From positions 1-59,141 of the forward strand of contig CABXJW010000003.1 in assembly GCA_902512585.1 (NCBI GenBank): 59,141 nt of DNA. Direction: 5' to 3'. The notes beneath the pieces were generated by a model, which had not been told where the DNA came from, did not search any database, and saw only the letters and a program-made list of their open reading frames with translations. The first letter of the stretch is position 1, and each line of letters starts with the position of its first letter. A program made the translations under genes and the position numbers. This DNA is from an uncultured Woeseiaceae bacterium. Lineage in GTDB: Bacteria > Pseudomonadota > Gammaproteobacteria > Steroidobacterales > Woeseiaceae. Positions 30,243 through 38,249 of the stretch are shown here, one piece after another.

Positions 30243-30671
30243 TTATTTTTTTTGTTTTGTGACAAGCGGCATATTAGCTTCAGACCAGCCAGTTAGACCA
30301 CCACTAATACCAAATACATTTTCTTTACCATCAGATCTTAGTTTATTAACAGCCTTGCTGGAAATGGAACCATCACTGCACACGATTACCATGGCTCGTT
30401 GTTTAGATTTTTTTAGCTTCTCATGACTTGTGTTTAATTGGTCAACAGTCATACTTTTTGAATTTACTATATGCCCTGTCTTAAAAGCATCAGAAGATCT
30501 TAAATCTATAACGCTAGCTCCAGAATTGATTAAATTGACCGCTTTAAAAGGATCAATATTGGCTAAATTCTGTTGTTTAGTTTTAAGTTCGTTAAAAATT
30601 AACAATAAAAAACTCAGCAACAGGCCAAAACTTAAAAAAAGATGGTTACTTATAAATTCGTATATATTCAT
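30243..30671 (-). CDS. Rhodanese-domain membrane-anchored protein (YibN-like)
   Basis: 142 residues. An N-terminal membrane segment (about residues 8-26, FLSFGLLLSFLLLIFN) is followed by a single rhodanese domain. The catalytic loop is VCSDGSISSKAV with the Cys retained. In gammaproteobacteria a protein of this kind is always found upstream of grxC and secB (yibN in E. coli). Its substrate is not known. Confidence 0.88.
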   Translation of the reverse strand: MNIYEFISNHLFLSFGLLLSFLLLIFNELKTKQQNLANIDPFKAVNLINSGASVIDLRSSDAFKTGHIVNSKSMTVDQLNTSHEKLKKSKQRAMVIVCSDGSISSKAVNKLRSDGKENVFGISGGLTGWSEANMPLVTKQKK

Positions 30672-30733
30672 TTTTTATAATTTTCTTGTTATTTTTATGA
30701 GATTATTAGTTGATGAAGTGCATTATACAGCTC

Positions 30734-30756
30734 TTTCGATTGAAAAGTGATCGAAA
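30734..30756. repeat. Short inverted repeat in the divergent promoter region
   Basis: TTTCGAT and ATCGAAA flank a 9-nt spacer between the divergent rhodanese and S41-protease genes. The size fits an operator for a dimeric repressor, but no regulator gene is nearby, and the repeat is short enough to be chance. Confidence 0.3.
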
Positions 30757-30799
30757 ATTATTTTATCTATAGAGATTACATCAAAAAGTATTATTGATT

Positions 30800-31996
30800 A
30801 TGGCTACAAAAGAACGTGTTATTTTAGTTATTACTATTGGGTTGGTATTAGGCCTGATCTTCTCTTTAAGTGAAAATTATTTGCAATTTAATCAATCAAC
30901 AGTGAGCAATGAAAATCCAATCTTATTTAATGAAATACTAAATGAAATACAATCGAAATATATCGAAAAAGTTGATTATGATGTTCTAGTAAAAAGTGCG
31001 GTTACAGGCATATTATCCGATTTAGATGAATATTCTGAGGTTTTAAGTGCAGATGATTATCAGCAAGTTAAAAACTCAACAAATGGTTTTCACGCAGGAA
31101 TTGGAATTACTATTTTCAATGATCTTAATAAAGTCACTATTAAAAGTGTTAGCAACAAATCTAATGCTTATATGGCGGGAGTTAAGTCAGGTGATGAGAT
31201 CTTGAGCATTAATGGTCAGCTCGTAAAAAACTTAACATTTGTTGAGTTGTCTAAGCTAATCGATGGCGAGGTTGGCACTGATGTCGATCTTATTATAAAA
31301 AAAGATCTTACAAATACAATTATGAGTCTAAATATAATAAGAGAAAATATTTATTCACCAAGTATAGATACAAAATTATTATTATCCCATTACTGCTATA
31401 TCAAGCTAGATAAATTTAATAATCAAACTCAATCAGAAATTGATCGCGATATGAAAAATATCTGTTTGTCTAACAAAAAAACTATAAATGAAACTAAAGG
31501 CTTAATTATCGACATAAGAAACAATCCTGGGGGCACACTAGAGGGCGCTGTAAAGGTGGCGAATCTTTTTTTAGAAAAGGGTGTTATTGTGTCAGCAAAA
31601 GGCCGAAAAAATGATTCTTTGTTTGTACATTCTGCTGATGCAAACGATATTTCAAAAGGCCTGCCTATTGCAATAATTGTAAATAAACACTCTGCTTCCG
31701 CTGCCGAGATTTTTGCTGGCGCAATGCAAGATAATAATCGCGCAATAATTGTTGGTACTTCAACTTATGGAAAAGGCTTAATACAGACTGTTATTCCATT
31801 GACGGATGGAAGTGCAATAAAATTGACTACAGCACGGTATTTTAGACCATCAGGAGCCCCAATAAATAAATCAGGAATTAGGCCTGACATTGTTGTTCAA
31901 AGCAGTGCTAACGCCAGAAGCAATGATAATAATAATTCTATTTATGACGACCTACAGTTGTCTGAAGCCATTAATATAATGAATAATCGTTTGTAG
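30800..31996 (+). CDS. Carboxy-terminal processing protease, S41 family (CtpA-like)
   Basis: 398 residues from ATG 30800; an in-frame TTG lies two codons earlier. An N-terminal signal-anchor (VILVITIGLVLGLIFS) points to periplasmic location. A PDZ domain follows (about 85-160, GIGITIFNDLNKVTIKSV...GDEILSING), then the S41 protease core with the nucleophile Ser in HSASAAEIFAGA and the Lys base in TYGKG. In Pseudomonas a CtpA-type protease occupies the same neighbourhood beside the secB region. It degrades or trims periplasmic proteins, often with a lipoprotein adaptor that is not visible here. Confidence 0.92.
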   Translation: MATKERVILVITIGLVLGLIFSLSENYLQFNQSTVSNENPILFNEILNEIQSKYIEKVDYDVLVKSAVTGILSDLDEYSEVLSADDYQQVKNSTNGFHAGIGITIFNDLNKVTIKSVSNKSNAYMAGVKSGDEILSINGQLVKNLTFVELSKLIDGEVGTDVDLIIKKDLTNTIMSLNIIRENIYSPSIDTKLLLSHYCYIKLDKFNNQTQSEIDRDMKNICLSNKKTINETKGLIIDIRNNPGGTLEGAVKVANLFLEKGVIVSAKGRKNDSLFVHSADANDISKGLPIAIIVNKHSASAAEIFAGAMQDNNRAIIVGTSTYGKGLIQTVIPLTDGSAIKLTTARYFRPSGAPINKSGIRPDIVVQSSANARSNDNNNSIYDDLQLSEAINIMNNRL

Positions 31997-32012
31997 TATA
32001 AGTTTTAATAAT

Positions 32013-32633
32013 ATGAATTATTATAATGAAAAAATTTTGCCACAGTTGATTCAAAGAGCCTGTTCTTCGAAGCCCGCCTCTAAGCAAAGGGAGAAAGTTA
32101 TTCCTTATGCGGAGGGCGTGGTGTTAGAAATAGGGGCAGGCTCGGGTTTGAATTTCGAATATTACGACACTTCAAAAGTACAAAAAATTTGGGCCTTAGA
32201 ACCATCTCTTGGCATGCAAGCGATTGCTAAGAAGACACCTGTAAGTAAAATGTTAGATATTGAATATCTATCATTACTTGCTGAAGATATTCCATTTAAA
32301 AAAAATACTATTGATACGATAGTTTGTACTTATGTTCTTTGTACAATTCCAAATGTTGAGCTGGCTCTTAAAAAAATGTATGAAGTACTGAAACCAGAGG
32401 GCAAGCTTTTATTTACTGAGCATGGCTTAGCTCCAGATAAGAAGATCAAAGTATTGCAAAATCTGGTTAATCCGATTTGGAAAAGAGTTTCTGGCGGCTG
32501 TAATTTAAATCGTAATATCTCCATGTTGTTAAAAGGGGCTGGTTTTTATACAGTAGAAGAGCAAATGTACATACCTGGATTTCGTTTTTATTCATATAAT
32601 TATTGGGGCAAAGCGGTAAAATCATCAATATGA
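32013..32633 (+). CDS. Class I SAM-dependent methyltransferase (METTL7-like)
   Basis: 206 residues. The SAM motif I LEIGAGSGLNFEYY starts at about residue 38; the post-I acidic residue is in ALEPS and the C-terminal part has GGCNLNRNIS, a hallmark of the small methyltransferase family related to METTL7. The substrate is unknown. Its TGA overlaps the ATG of the Kazal-like gene by 4 nt, so the two are likely translationally coupled, although the two products have no obvious functional link. Confidence 0.85.
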   Translation: MNYYNEKILPQLIQRACSSKPASKQREKVIPYAEGVVLEIGAGSGLNFEYYDTSKVQKIWALEPSLGMQAIAKKTPVSKMLDIEYLSLLAEDIPFKKNTIDTIVCTYVLCTIPNVELALKKMYEVLKPEGKLLFTEHGLAPDKKIKVLQNLVNPIWKRVSGGCNLNRNISMLLKGAGFYTVEEQMYIPGFRFYSYNYWGKAVKSSI

Positions 32634-33445
32634 TTAGATGTCTATTTATAATAATTTTAATACAGCTCTCTTTGAATTTAGTTGCTCAAGATTTAGATTT
32701 AAAGCAGAGTCTTTCTTGTAAAAATAACTTCGATCCTGTTTGCGGGATGGATGGAAATACCTTTGCAAACGCTTGTTTTGCTGAGGTGGCAGGAATTGAG
32801 GTTGCAAATCTTGGCGTGTGTGAAGACCCTTCATTATCATGCCCTGCTGATTATAATCCCGTGTGTGGCATAGACCAGAAGACTTATGAAAATGCATGTT
32901 TAGCAACTACGGCCGGAGTTGAGATTATCTCTTCTTCAGCATGCGATGGAGATAATGCTTGTAAAAATAACTTCGATCCTGTTTGTGGGATGGATGGCCA
33001 GACATATAAAAATAGATGTGAAGCCAATTTAAGTAATATGCTAGTTCAAAGCTCGGGCGCTTGTGATGTTAATTCCTGTCCTGAAATTATTGCTCCAGTT
33101 TGTGTTAGCAATGTTACTTATAATAATATGTGTTTAGCAGAAGCAGATGGGCATACTGAATTTCTAGAAGGGGCATGTAACGTTAGGTCTTGCACAGGAA
33201 TTTATGCCCCTGTTTGCGGCAAAAACAATCAAACTTTTTTAAATGCTTGTGTTGCTGAGCGGGCAGGCATTAATATTATTTATGCTGGTTTGTGTGAAAC
33301 ACAAGGAAATAACTGCTCAAATCAATATGCGCCAGTGTGTGGGATTGACAAGAAAACTTATGACAATCGTTGCTTTCTGGATAATGCTAAAATTCAATTA
33401 GCCTATGCGGGTGTTTGCCTGGGCGAAGCTAATCAATCTCAATAG
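32630..33445 (+). CDS. Secreted protein with six Kazal-like domains
   Basis: 271 residues from the ATG at 32630 (4-nt overlap with the upstream gene); an in-frame TTG upstream would extend it but spoil the signal peptide. Residues 1-19 (MIRCLFIIILIQLSLNLVA) form a typical signal peptide. Six repeats follow, each about 36-48 residues, with the pattern C-x(6,7)-PVCG-x(4)-T(Y/F)-x-N-x-C-x(13-16)-C; repeat 4 lacks the Gly after PVC. Kazal domains are serine-protease inhibitors, so an extracellular or periplasmic anti-protease is the simplest reading. Bacterial Kazal proteins of this size are uncommon; target unknown. Confidence 0.82.
   Translation: MIRCLFIIILIQLSLNLVAQDLDLKQSLSCKNNFDPVCGMDGNTFANACFAEVAGIEVANLGVCEDPSLSCPADYNPVCGIDQKTYENACLATTAGVEIISSSACDGDNACKNNFDPVCGMDGQTYKNRCEANLSNMLVQSSGACDVNSCPEIIAPVCVSNVTYNNMCLAEADGHTEFLEGACNVRSCTGIYAPVCGKNNQTFLNACVAERAGINIIYAGLCETQGNNCSNQYAPVCGIDKKTYDNRCFLDNAKIQLAYAGVCLGEANQSQ
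32715..32997 (+). repeat. 40-bp near-identical direct repeat within the Kazal gene
   Basis: Positions 32715-32754 and 32958-32997 are identical except for one C/T change (32743 against 32986). They encode the CKNNFDPVCGMDG segment of repeats 1 and 3. The other repeats are much more diverged in DNA, so this looks like recent duplication or gene conversion. Confidence 0.85.
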
Positions 33446-34909
33446 CTATTCAGTGCCTCTCATGCGCTTTTGTAATGGCTTGCTTAATATTAACAATATA
33501 ATCCCTGCACCTGCTGTAGTCATAACAATATCGAGGTATTGTGATGGAAAGCCAGCAATATTATTAGCATCAAATTCACCAGCAATCCGTCCAGCAATTA
33601 AATTACCTAAGGCAGAAGCGACAAACCATAAACCCATCATTTGACCAACAAAGCGTTTTGGTGCGAGTTTGGTGGTGGCAGATAATCCAACTGGTGATAG
33701 AGCCAGCTCACCGAAGGTATGAAATAAATATGTTAGTAATAGCCAAGTTGGCATTGCTTTTGAACCTGTTGTAATTACTGTGGAAGCGATAACCATCATC
33801 AAAAATCCAAGCGCAAGAAATAATAAACCAACTGCAAATTTAGTTGGTGTTGAGGGATTTAAATTTCTTTTGGCAAGCCAGATCCAAAGATAGGCAAATA
33901 TTGGCGCAAAAATAATAATAAATATAGAGTTGATAGACTGAAACCAAGAAGAATAAAGCGTAATCCAGCTAAATTCCAATTGAGTATAACGAGTTGCAAA
34001 TAAATTTAAAGAAGAGCCAGCTTGTTCAAATCCTGACCAAAACATAGACGCGCCAATAAAAAGTGCGATGAGAACCCATACACGATCGCGTTCCTTTTTG
34101 TTTAAGTTTCCCCAGATTAAAATATATACAAAAAAACTAAACGCGGTAAATAGAATAATATAAGTTGTTACTTCAGATATTTTAACAAAGCTTATTGATT
34201 TACTATAAAGTGAAATAAACCATATAAAAAAGCCTATTATTAAAAAAGCACTAATTAGGAGTTTAATTTTTTGCTTCTTATTAATTGGGTTTTCGGGCAT
34301 GCCAGCTTTACCAAGATATATTTTACTTTTATAAAACTGAATCACACCAAATAGCATACCAATTCCAGCAGCACCAAAACCATAATGCCAGCCGTAATTA
34401 TCATTTTGAGCCAAAGCACCACAAATTATTGGACCGAGCATTCCACCAATATTGATTCCCATATAAAAAATTGAAAATCCTGCATCCCTTTTGGGATCTC
34501 CTTCGCTATAAAGAGCCCCAAGAACGGCACTAATATTTGGTTTTAACAGGCCCGTCCCAATAATTACTAATAGCAGTCCAATAAAGAAAGTTTGAACCGT
34601 TGGAATCGCTAAAATAAAATGCCCGCACATAATAACGAAGCCACCAGCTAATATTGCAGATTGAGCGCCAATTACCCGATCTGCGATCCAGCCACCTGGT
34701 AATGCAACTAAATAAACAAAGGCAGTATAGATACCATATATCGCGGTCGCATCAGTATCAGTAAGCCCCATGCCACCATTAATGACCTGATCAGTCATGA
34801 ATAATACCAATAGAGCGCGCATTCCGTAATAGCTCATCCGTTCCCACATCTCAGTAAAAAAGAGGGTTATCAGGCCTTTTGGATGACCAAAAAAAGTATT
34901 ATTCATCAT
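33446..34909 (-). CDS. Proton-dependent oligopeptide transporter (POT/PTR2 family)
   Basis: About 487 residues from ATG 34909. The POT signature is at the N-terminus: TEMWERMSYYGMRALLVLFM (E-x-x-E-R motif) and GGWIADRVIGAQ. Multiple membrane helices follow throughout. It imports di- and tripeptides with protons. The frame is open further upstream inside tatC, but the family start is MMNNTFFGHPKG. It shares the tat operon direction and overlaps the tatC 3' end by 11 nt. Confidence 0.92.
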   Translation of the reverse strand: MMNNTFFGHPKGLITLFFTEMWERMSYYGMRALLVLFMTDQVINGGMGLTDTDATAIYGIYTAFVYLVALPGGWIADRVIGAQSAILAGGFVIMCGHFILAIPTVQTFFIGLLLVIIGTGLLKPNISAVLGALYSEGDPKRDAGFSIFYMGINIGGMLGPIICGALAQNDNYGWHYGFGAAGIGMLFGVIQFYKSKIYLGKAGMPENPINKKQKIKLLISAFLIIGFFIWFISLYSKSISFVKISEVTTYIILFTAFSFFVYILIWGNLNKKERDRVWVLIALFIGASMFWSGFEQAGSSLNLFATRYTQLEFSWITLYSSWFQSINSIFIIIFAPIFAYLWIWLAKRNLNPSTPTKFAVGLLFLALGFLMMVIASTVITTGSKAMPTWLLLTYLFHTFGELALSPVGLSATTKLAPKRFVGQMMGLWFVASALGNLIAGRIAGEFDANNIAGFPSQYLDIVMTTAGAGIILLILSKPLQKRMRGTE

Positions 34910-35645
34910 CGGATTTTTTGATAACAAAAACTTTGGACATGATAATGCCAAGCTCAAATAGAAGATATACCGGGACAGCTAGCAAGGTTTGACTGATTAC
35001 ATCTGGCGGTGTTAAAAACATGCCTGCAATAAAAGCCATTAAAAAAACATAAGGTCGAGCTTTTGCTAGTTTTTCTGTATCTGTTAACCCCGCCCAAACA
35101 ATTAAAACAGTTGCAACGGGCACCTCAAAGGCAATACCAAAAGCGAAAACAATCGTTGTAATGAAATCTAAGAATTGAGTGATATCAGTTTGCATCTCTA
35201 CTCCAGCAGGAGCTATCGAGACAAAAAAACCAAACATAAGTGGAAAAACAACAAAATAAGCAAAAGCAATGCCACAGTAGAACAATAGTATGCTGGTCAT
35301 TAGCAAGGGAATAGCAAAGCGCTTTTCTTTTTTATACAAACCCGGGGCTATAAAATTCCAAATTTGAAATAATACTATTGGCATCACAATAAATAGCGCA
35401 GTAAAAAAAGTTAGCTTGAATGGCGTTAGTAAAGGAGAGGCTACAGCAGTAGCAATCATTGCATTTCCTGGCAGGACTGAGCGTAATGGCTCGGAAACTA
35501 ATGTGAAAATGTCGCCAGAAAAAGGCAACAAAGCAATAAAAACAATGACGACAGCTATGGCTATTACTAAAAGCCTACTTCTCAATTCAACAAGATGAGA
35601 TAGTAGGGTGCCTTCTGCTAATTCTTCCTCTTTATTTTCTTCCAT
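34899..35645 (-). CDS. tatC: Sec-independent protein translocase TatC
   Basis: 248 residues with six membrane segments. The conserved N-terminal LVELRSRLL motif and the cytoplasmic/periplasmic loops (FWN-type region here IWNFIAPGLYKKEKR) identify TatC. TatC recognises twin-arginine signals in the inner membrane. It is last of tatA-tatB-tatC. A Tat-type lipoprotein signal is present on the nearby TRAP substrate-binding protein. Confidence 0.96.
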   Translation of the reverse strand: MEENKEEELAEGTLLSHLVELRSRLLVIAIAVVIVFIALLPFSGDIFTLVSEPLRSVLPGNAMIATAVASPLLTPFKLTFFTALFIVMPIVLFQIWNFIAPGLYKKEKRFAIPLLMTSILLFYCGIAFAYFVVFPLMFGFFVSIAPAGVEMQTDITQFLDFITTIVFAFGIAFEVPVATVLIVWAGLTDTEKLAKARPYVFLMAFIAGMFLTPPDVISQTLLAVPVYLLFELGIIMSKVFVIKKSDDE

Positions 35646-35660
35646 GACAATAAAATCTAT

Positions 35661-35984
35661 TTATTCAGTGCTTTCTTGTTTGTTATCGCTATCATCGGAA
35701 TTTGGAATTACTGGCTCTGGAGGCCTTTCATTCATATCTGAATTAGTATTAACAAATTGCGGCCTTGTAACATCATCTATAGGCGCTTCAATAGATTTTT
35801 GTTCAAGGGGATTGTTTAATTCTATCTCTTCTTCTAATTGCCTACGCATGACTCGGGTCATGCGTTTTGCTTGACCGATCCATTCGCCTAGTTGATTAGC
35901 AACTTGCGGCAATCTTTTTGGACCTAAAACAATCAGGCCAATAAGAGAGAGAATGATTAATTCCCAAAAACCAATACCAGACAT
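35661..35984 (-). CDS. tatB: Sec-independent protein translocase TatB
   Basis: 107 residues. One short N-terminal membrane helix (FWELIILSLIGLIVLGPKRLP) with the conserved E and GP is followed by an amphipathic helix and a long acidic and Pro-rich tail. The MxGIGFWEL start and the middle position between tatA and tatC favour TatB over TatA. Confidence 0.93.
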   Translation of the reverse strand: MSGIGFWELIILSLIGLIVLGPKRLPQVANQLGEWIGQAKRMTRVMRRQLEEEIELNNPLEQKSIEAPIDDVTRPQFVNTNSDMNERPPEPVIPNSDDSDNKQESTE

Positions 35985-36002
35985 AATTAACCTTTTATTG
36001 CG

Positions 36003-36236
36003 TTATGAATGGTTTGTTTCTTCGTCGTTTTGATTTGATTGTGGCGAAGAAAAATCTGTAATTTCTTTGGCTTCATCATTTTCTGGTTCTTTATCAGCTT
36101 CACTTACAGCAGTGCGAAAGCCTTTAACAGCACTTCCTAGATCTGAACCAAGCGTGCGTAAACGCTTAGTGCCGAATATAGCTAAAACAATAGCCAGAAC
36201 AATCAATAGTTGAAATGGACCGATGTTTGATAACAT
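36003..36236 (-). CDS. tatA: Sec-independent protein translocase TatA
   Basis: 77 residues with one membrane helix ([17 protein letters not shown]) containing the conserved FG-K-RL, then an amphipathic helix [16 protein letters not shown] and an acidic tail. It forms the variable-size pore element. It follows dtd by about 130 nt and starts the tatABC run. Confidence 0.94.
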   Translation of the reverse strand: MLSNIGPFQLLIVLAIVLAIFGTKRLRTLGSDLGSAVKGFRTAVSEADKEPENDEAKEITDFSSPQSNQNDEETNHS

Positions 36237-36363
36237 CTTTGTTACTCCTAATTTACATGAATATTAATATTACAAAATTAAGTATAGCAATATATTTGGA
36301 TGAATGGACATACCGAACATTACAATAAAACTTTAAATAATATGATTTACATAATGTAATGAA

Positions 36364-36816
36364 TTACTTAACCTCTAACCAAAAAGTAGCAGGGCCATCA
36401 TTGACTAGCTGTATTTGCATCTTAGCGCCAAATACACCTGTTTTAATATTTGTATTTGTGTGATTAAGTTGCTCGATAAATTGATCAAATAATTCCTGAC
36501 CTACCTCCGGTTTTGCAGCTCCAGAGAAGCTTGGCCTATTCCCTGAGTTTGTATTTGCAGCAAGAGTAAATTGAGGAACAACCAGAATATCAAAATTTTT
36601 ATCAATAACACTCATATTCATTAAGCCTTTGTTATCAGAAAAAATTCGATAATTAAGAATTCGCTCAGCCAATCTAGGAGATTGTTCATAGCCATCCTGC
36701 TTAGTAAACGCAATAAACACCAGAAGACCTTCGTCTATATTTGCGGTAACTGATCCATCAATCTTAACTGAGGCGCTTTTTACCCTTTGAAGTAACGCAA
36801 TCACAATATTCTCCAT
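36364..36816 (-). CDS. dtd: D-aminoacyl-tRNA deacylase
   Basis: 150 residues. Family motifs include VALLQRVKSASVKIDG, the SFSGAAKP-type loop (RPSFSGAAKPE) and the C-terminal NDGPATFWLEVK, the substrate-specificity cross-subunit Gly-Pro motif. It hydrolyses D-aminoacyl-tRNA, and glycyl-tRNA-Ala, in the cytoplasm. Confidence 0.95.
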   Translation of the reverse strand: MENIVIALLQRVKSASVKIDGSVTANIDEGLLVFIAFTKQDGYEQSPRLAERILNYRIFSDNKGLMNMSVIDKNFDILVVPQFTLAANTNSGNRPSFSGAAKPEVGQELFDQFIEQLNHTNTNIKTGVFGAKMQIQLVNDGPATFWLEVK

Positions 36817-36924
36817 TGTTTGTCAACATTTAGGGCTATATTTTGTGCTTTTCAGCCTTATGACACAAATATTAATAATAATCATATCAAATACATATAA
36901 ATTACTTGAATTAATATTTAGACA

Positions 36925-36967
36925 ATATTTACCACTTTATAATTTATTCATATAAAGTGGTAAATAT
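36925..36967. repeat. Perfect 16-bp inverted repeat between dtd and the TRAP binding-protein gene
   Basis: ATATTTACCACTTTAT (36925-36940) and its exact complement ATAAAGTGGTAAATAT (36952-36967) are separated by 11 nt. The core GTGGTAAAT occurs again at 36998-37006. The repeat lies 121 nt upstream of the dctP start, in a 271-nt non-coding gap that otherwise holds only AT-rich sequence. It may be an operator for a regulator encoded elsewhere. Confidence 0.75.
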
Positions 36968-37087
36968 ATACTGATTTATGATTTTAAATAACGATATGTG
37001 GTAAATGATATAATTTCAAAGATTTAAGTTGCACTTATCCTTTTAGTGATTAAACTCATTAACTCTAATTTATTTTGGTGGTTATTG

Positions 37088-38194
37088 ATGAAAAGAAGAG
37101 AATTTGTGACTGGAGCAGCATTACTGGCGGGTTTAAGCGCTTGCGCACAAGAGGAATTGGAGCAGGCTAATAGTAGCTCTGGATCCACTGAAAAATTTGA
37201 ATGGAACATGGCAACATCCTGGCCGCCGCATCTTCCAGGGCTTGGTGTGGGCGCTGATAACTTGGCTAAAAATATAGAAATAGCCAGTAAAGGTAGATTA
37301 AAGATTAAAGTCTATGCTGGTGGAGAATTGGTGCCACCACTTGAAGTATTTGACGCCGTGAGCCAAGGCACGGTTCATATGGGCCATGATTCATCTTACT
37401 ATCACCGTGGGAAAATCCCATCTGCGCCCTATTTTACAACTGTTCCATTCGGATTGAATGTCAATGAAATGAATGCATGGTTATATTTTGGTGGTGGCTG
37501 GGAACTTTGGCAGAAAGCGTATATGCCGTTTAATATTCTTCCTTTCCCCGTAGGTAATACGGGCGTTCAGATGTTAGGCTGGTTCAATAAAGAAATTAAT
37601 CATATTAATGATATAAATGGCCTTAAAATAAGAATGCCGGGACTTGGTGGTGAGATTATGCAAAGGGCTGGTGCTGTTCAGGTAACTATGGCTGGTTCTG
37701 AGATATTTACATCGCTGCAAACGGGCGCCATTGATGCTGCTGAATGGGTGGGCCCATACAATGATGTGTCGCTAGGATTACACAAAGCCGCTAAATATTA
37801 TTATTATCCTGGGTTTCATGAGCCAGGCCCAAATATTGAATGCATTATTAATAAGGATGCGTGGGAAACACTGCCGCCAGATCTACAGGCAATTGTTAAA
37901 ATTGCATGTCAAAGTTCAAATCTACAAATGACATCAGAATATATGTGGGGCAATGCTGTTGCGTTAGAACAGTTAAAAGCTGATCAAAATATAAAATTAA
38001 ATCAAATACCACAGGCTGTATTTGATCAACTTAGAGAACATGCGAGGGCAGCCATTAACGATTTAATCAATGATGATGCTTTGTCTAAGAAGATTCAGGA
38101 TTCTATGTCTAGCTTCATTAATATATCATCCTCAAACCAAGAGATAACAGAGCTTGCTTATCTAAAAATGAGAATCAATTCTAGCGCATTATAA
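37088..38194 (+). CDS. TRAP transporter substrate-binding protein, DctP family (Tat lipoprotein signal)
   Basis: 368 residues from ATG 37088; the longer frame adds 14 hydrophobic residues with no role. The N-terminus is MKRREFVTGAALLAGLSACA: a twin-arginine motif followed by a lipobox ending in Cys, indicating Tat export and lipid anchoring. The mature part is TRAP-type (ATSWPPHLPGLGVGADNLAKNI, VQVTMAGSEIFTSLQTGAIDAAEW) of the 2-oxoacid/monocarboxylate type; the exact ligand is unknown. Membrane subunits are encoded convergently next to it. tatABC lies only about 1 kb away. Confidence 0.92.
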   Translation: MKRREFVTGAALLAGLSACAQEELEQANSSSGSTEKFEWNMATSWPPHLPGLGVGADNLAKNIEIASKGRLKIKVYAGGELVPPLEVFDAVSQGTVHMGHDSSYYHRGKIPSAPYFTTVPFGLNVNEMNAWLYFGGGWELWQKAYMPFNILPFPVGNTGVQMLGWFNKEINHINDINGLKIRMPGLGGEIMQRAGAVQVTMAGSEIFTSLQTGAIDAAEWVGPYNDVSLGLHKAAKYYYYPGFHEPGPNIECIINKDAWETLPPDLQAIVKIACQSSNLQMTSEYMWGNAVALEQLKADQNIKLNQIPQAVFDQLREHARAAINDLINDDALSKKIQDSMSSFINISSSNQEITELAYLKMRINSSAL

Positions 38195-38200
38195 TTTTTG

Positions 38201-38220
38201 AAATGGAAGTGTATCCATTT
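38201..38220. terminator. Weak hairpin between the convergent dctP and dctM genes
   Basis: AAATGGA and TCCATTT (loop 38208-38213) form a 7-bp AT-rich stem in the 55-nt gap where two transcripts converge. It is flanked by short T runs on both strands, so it could act as a weak bidirectional terminator. Confidence 0.4.
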
Positions 38221-38249
38221 TCATTCTTGGATGATGAATATTGAACTAA

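Noticed and set aside
37046-37087. Hydrophobic 14-residue N-terminal extension of the TRAP receptor
   Set aside because: It would bury the twin-arginine lipoprotein signal; the ATG at 37088 gives a complete signal peptide.
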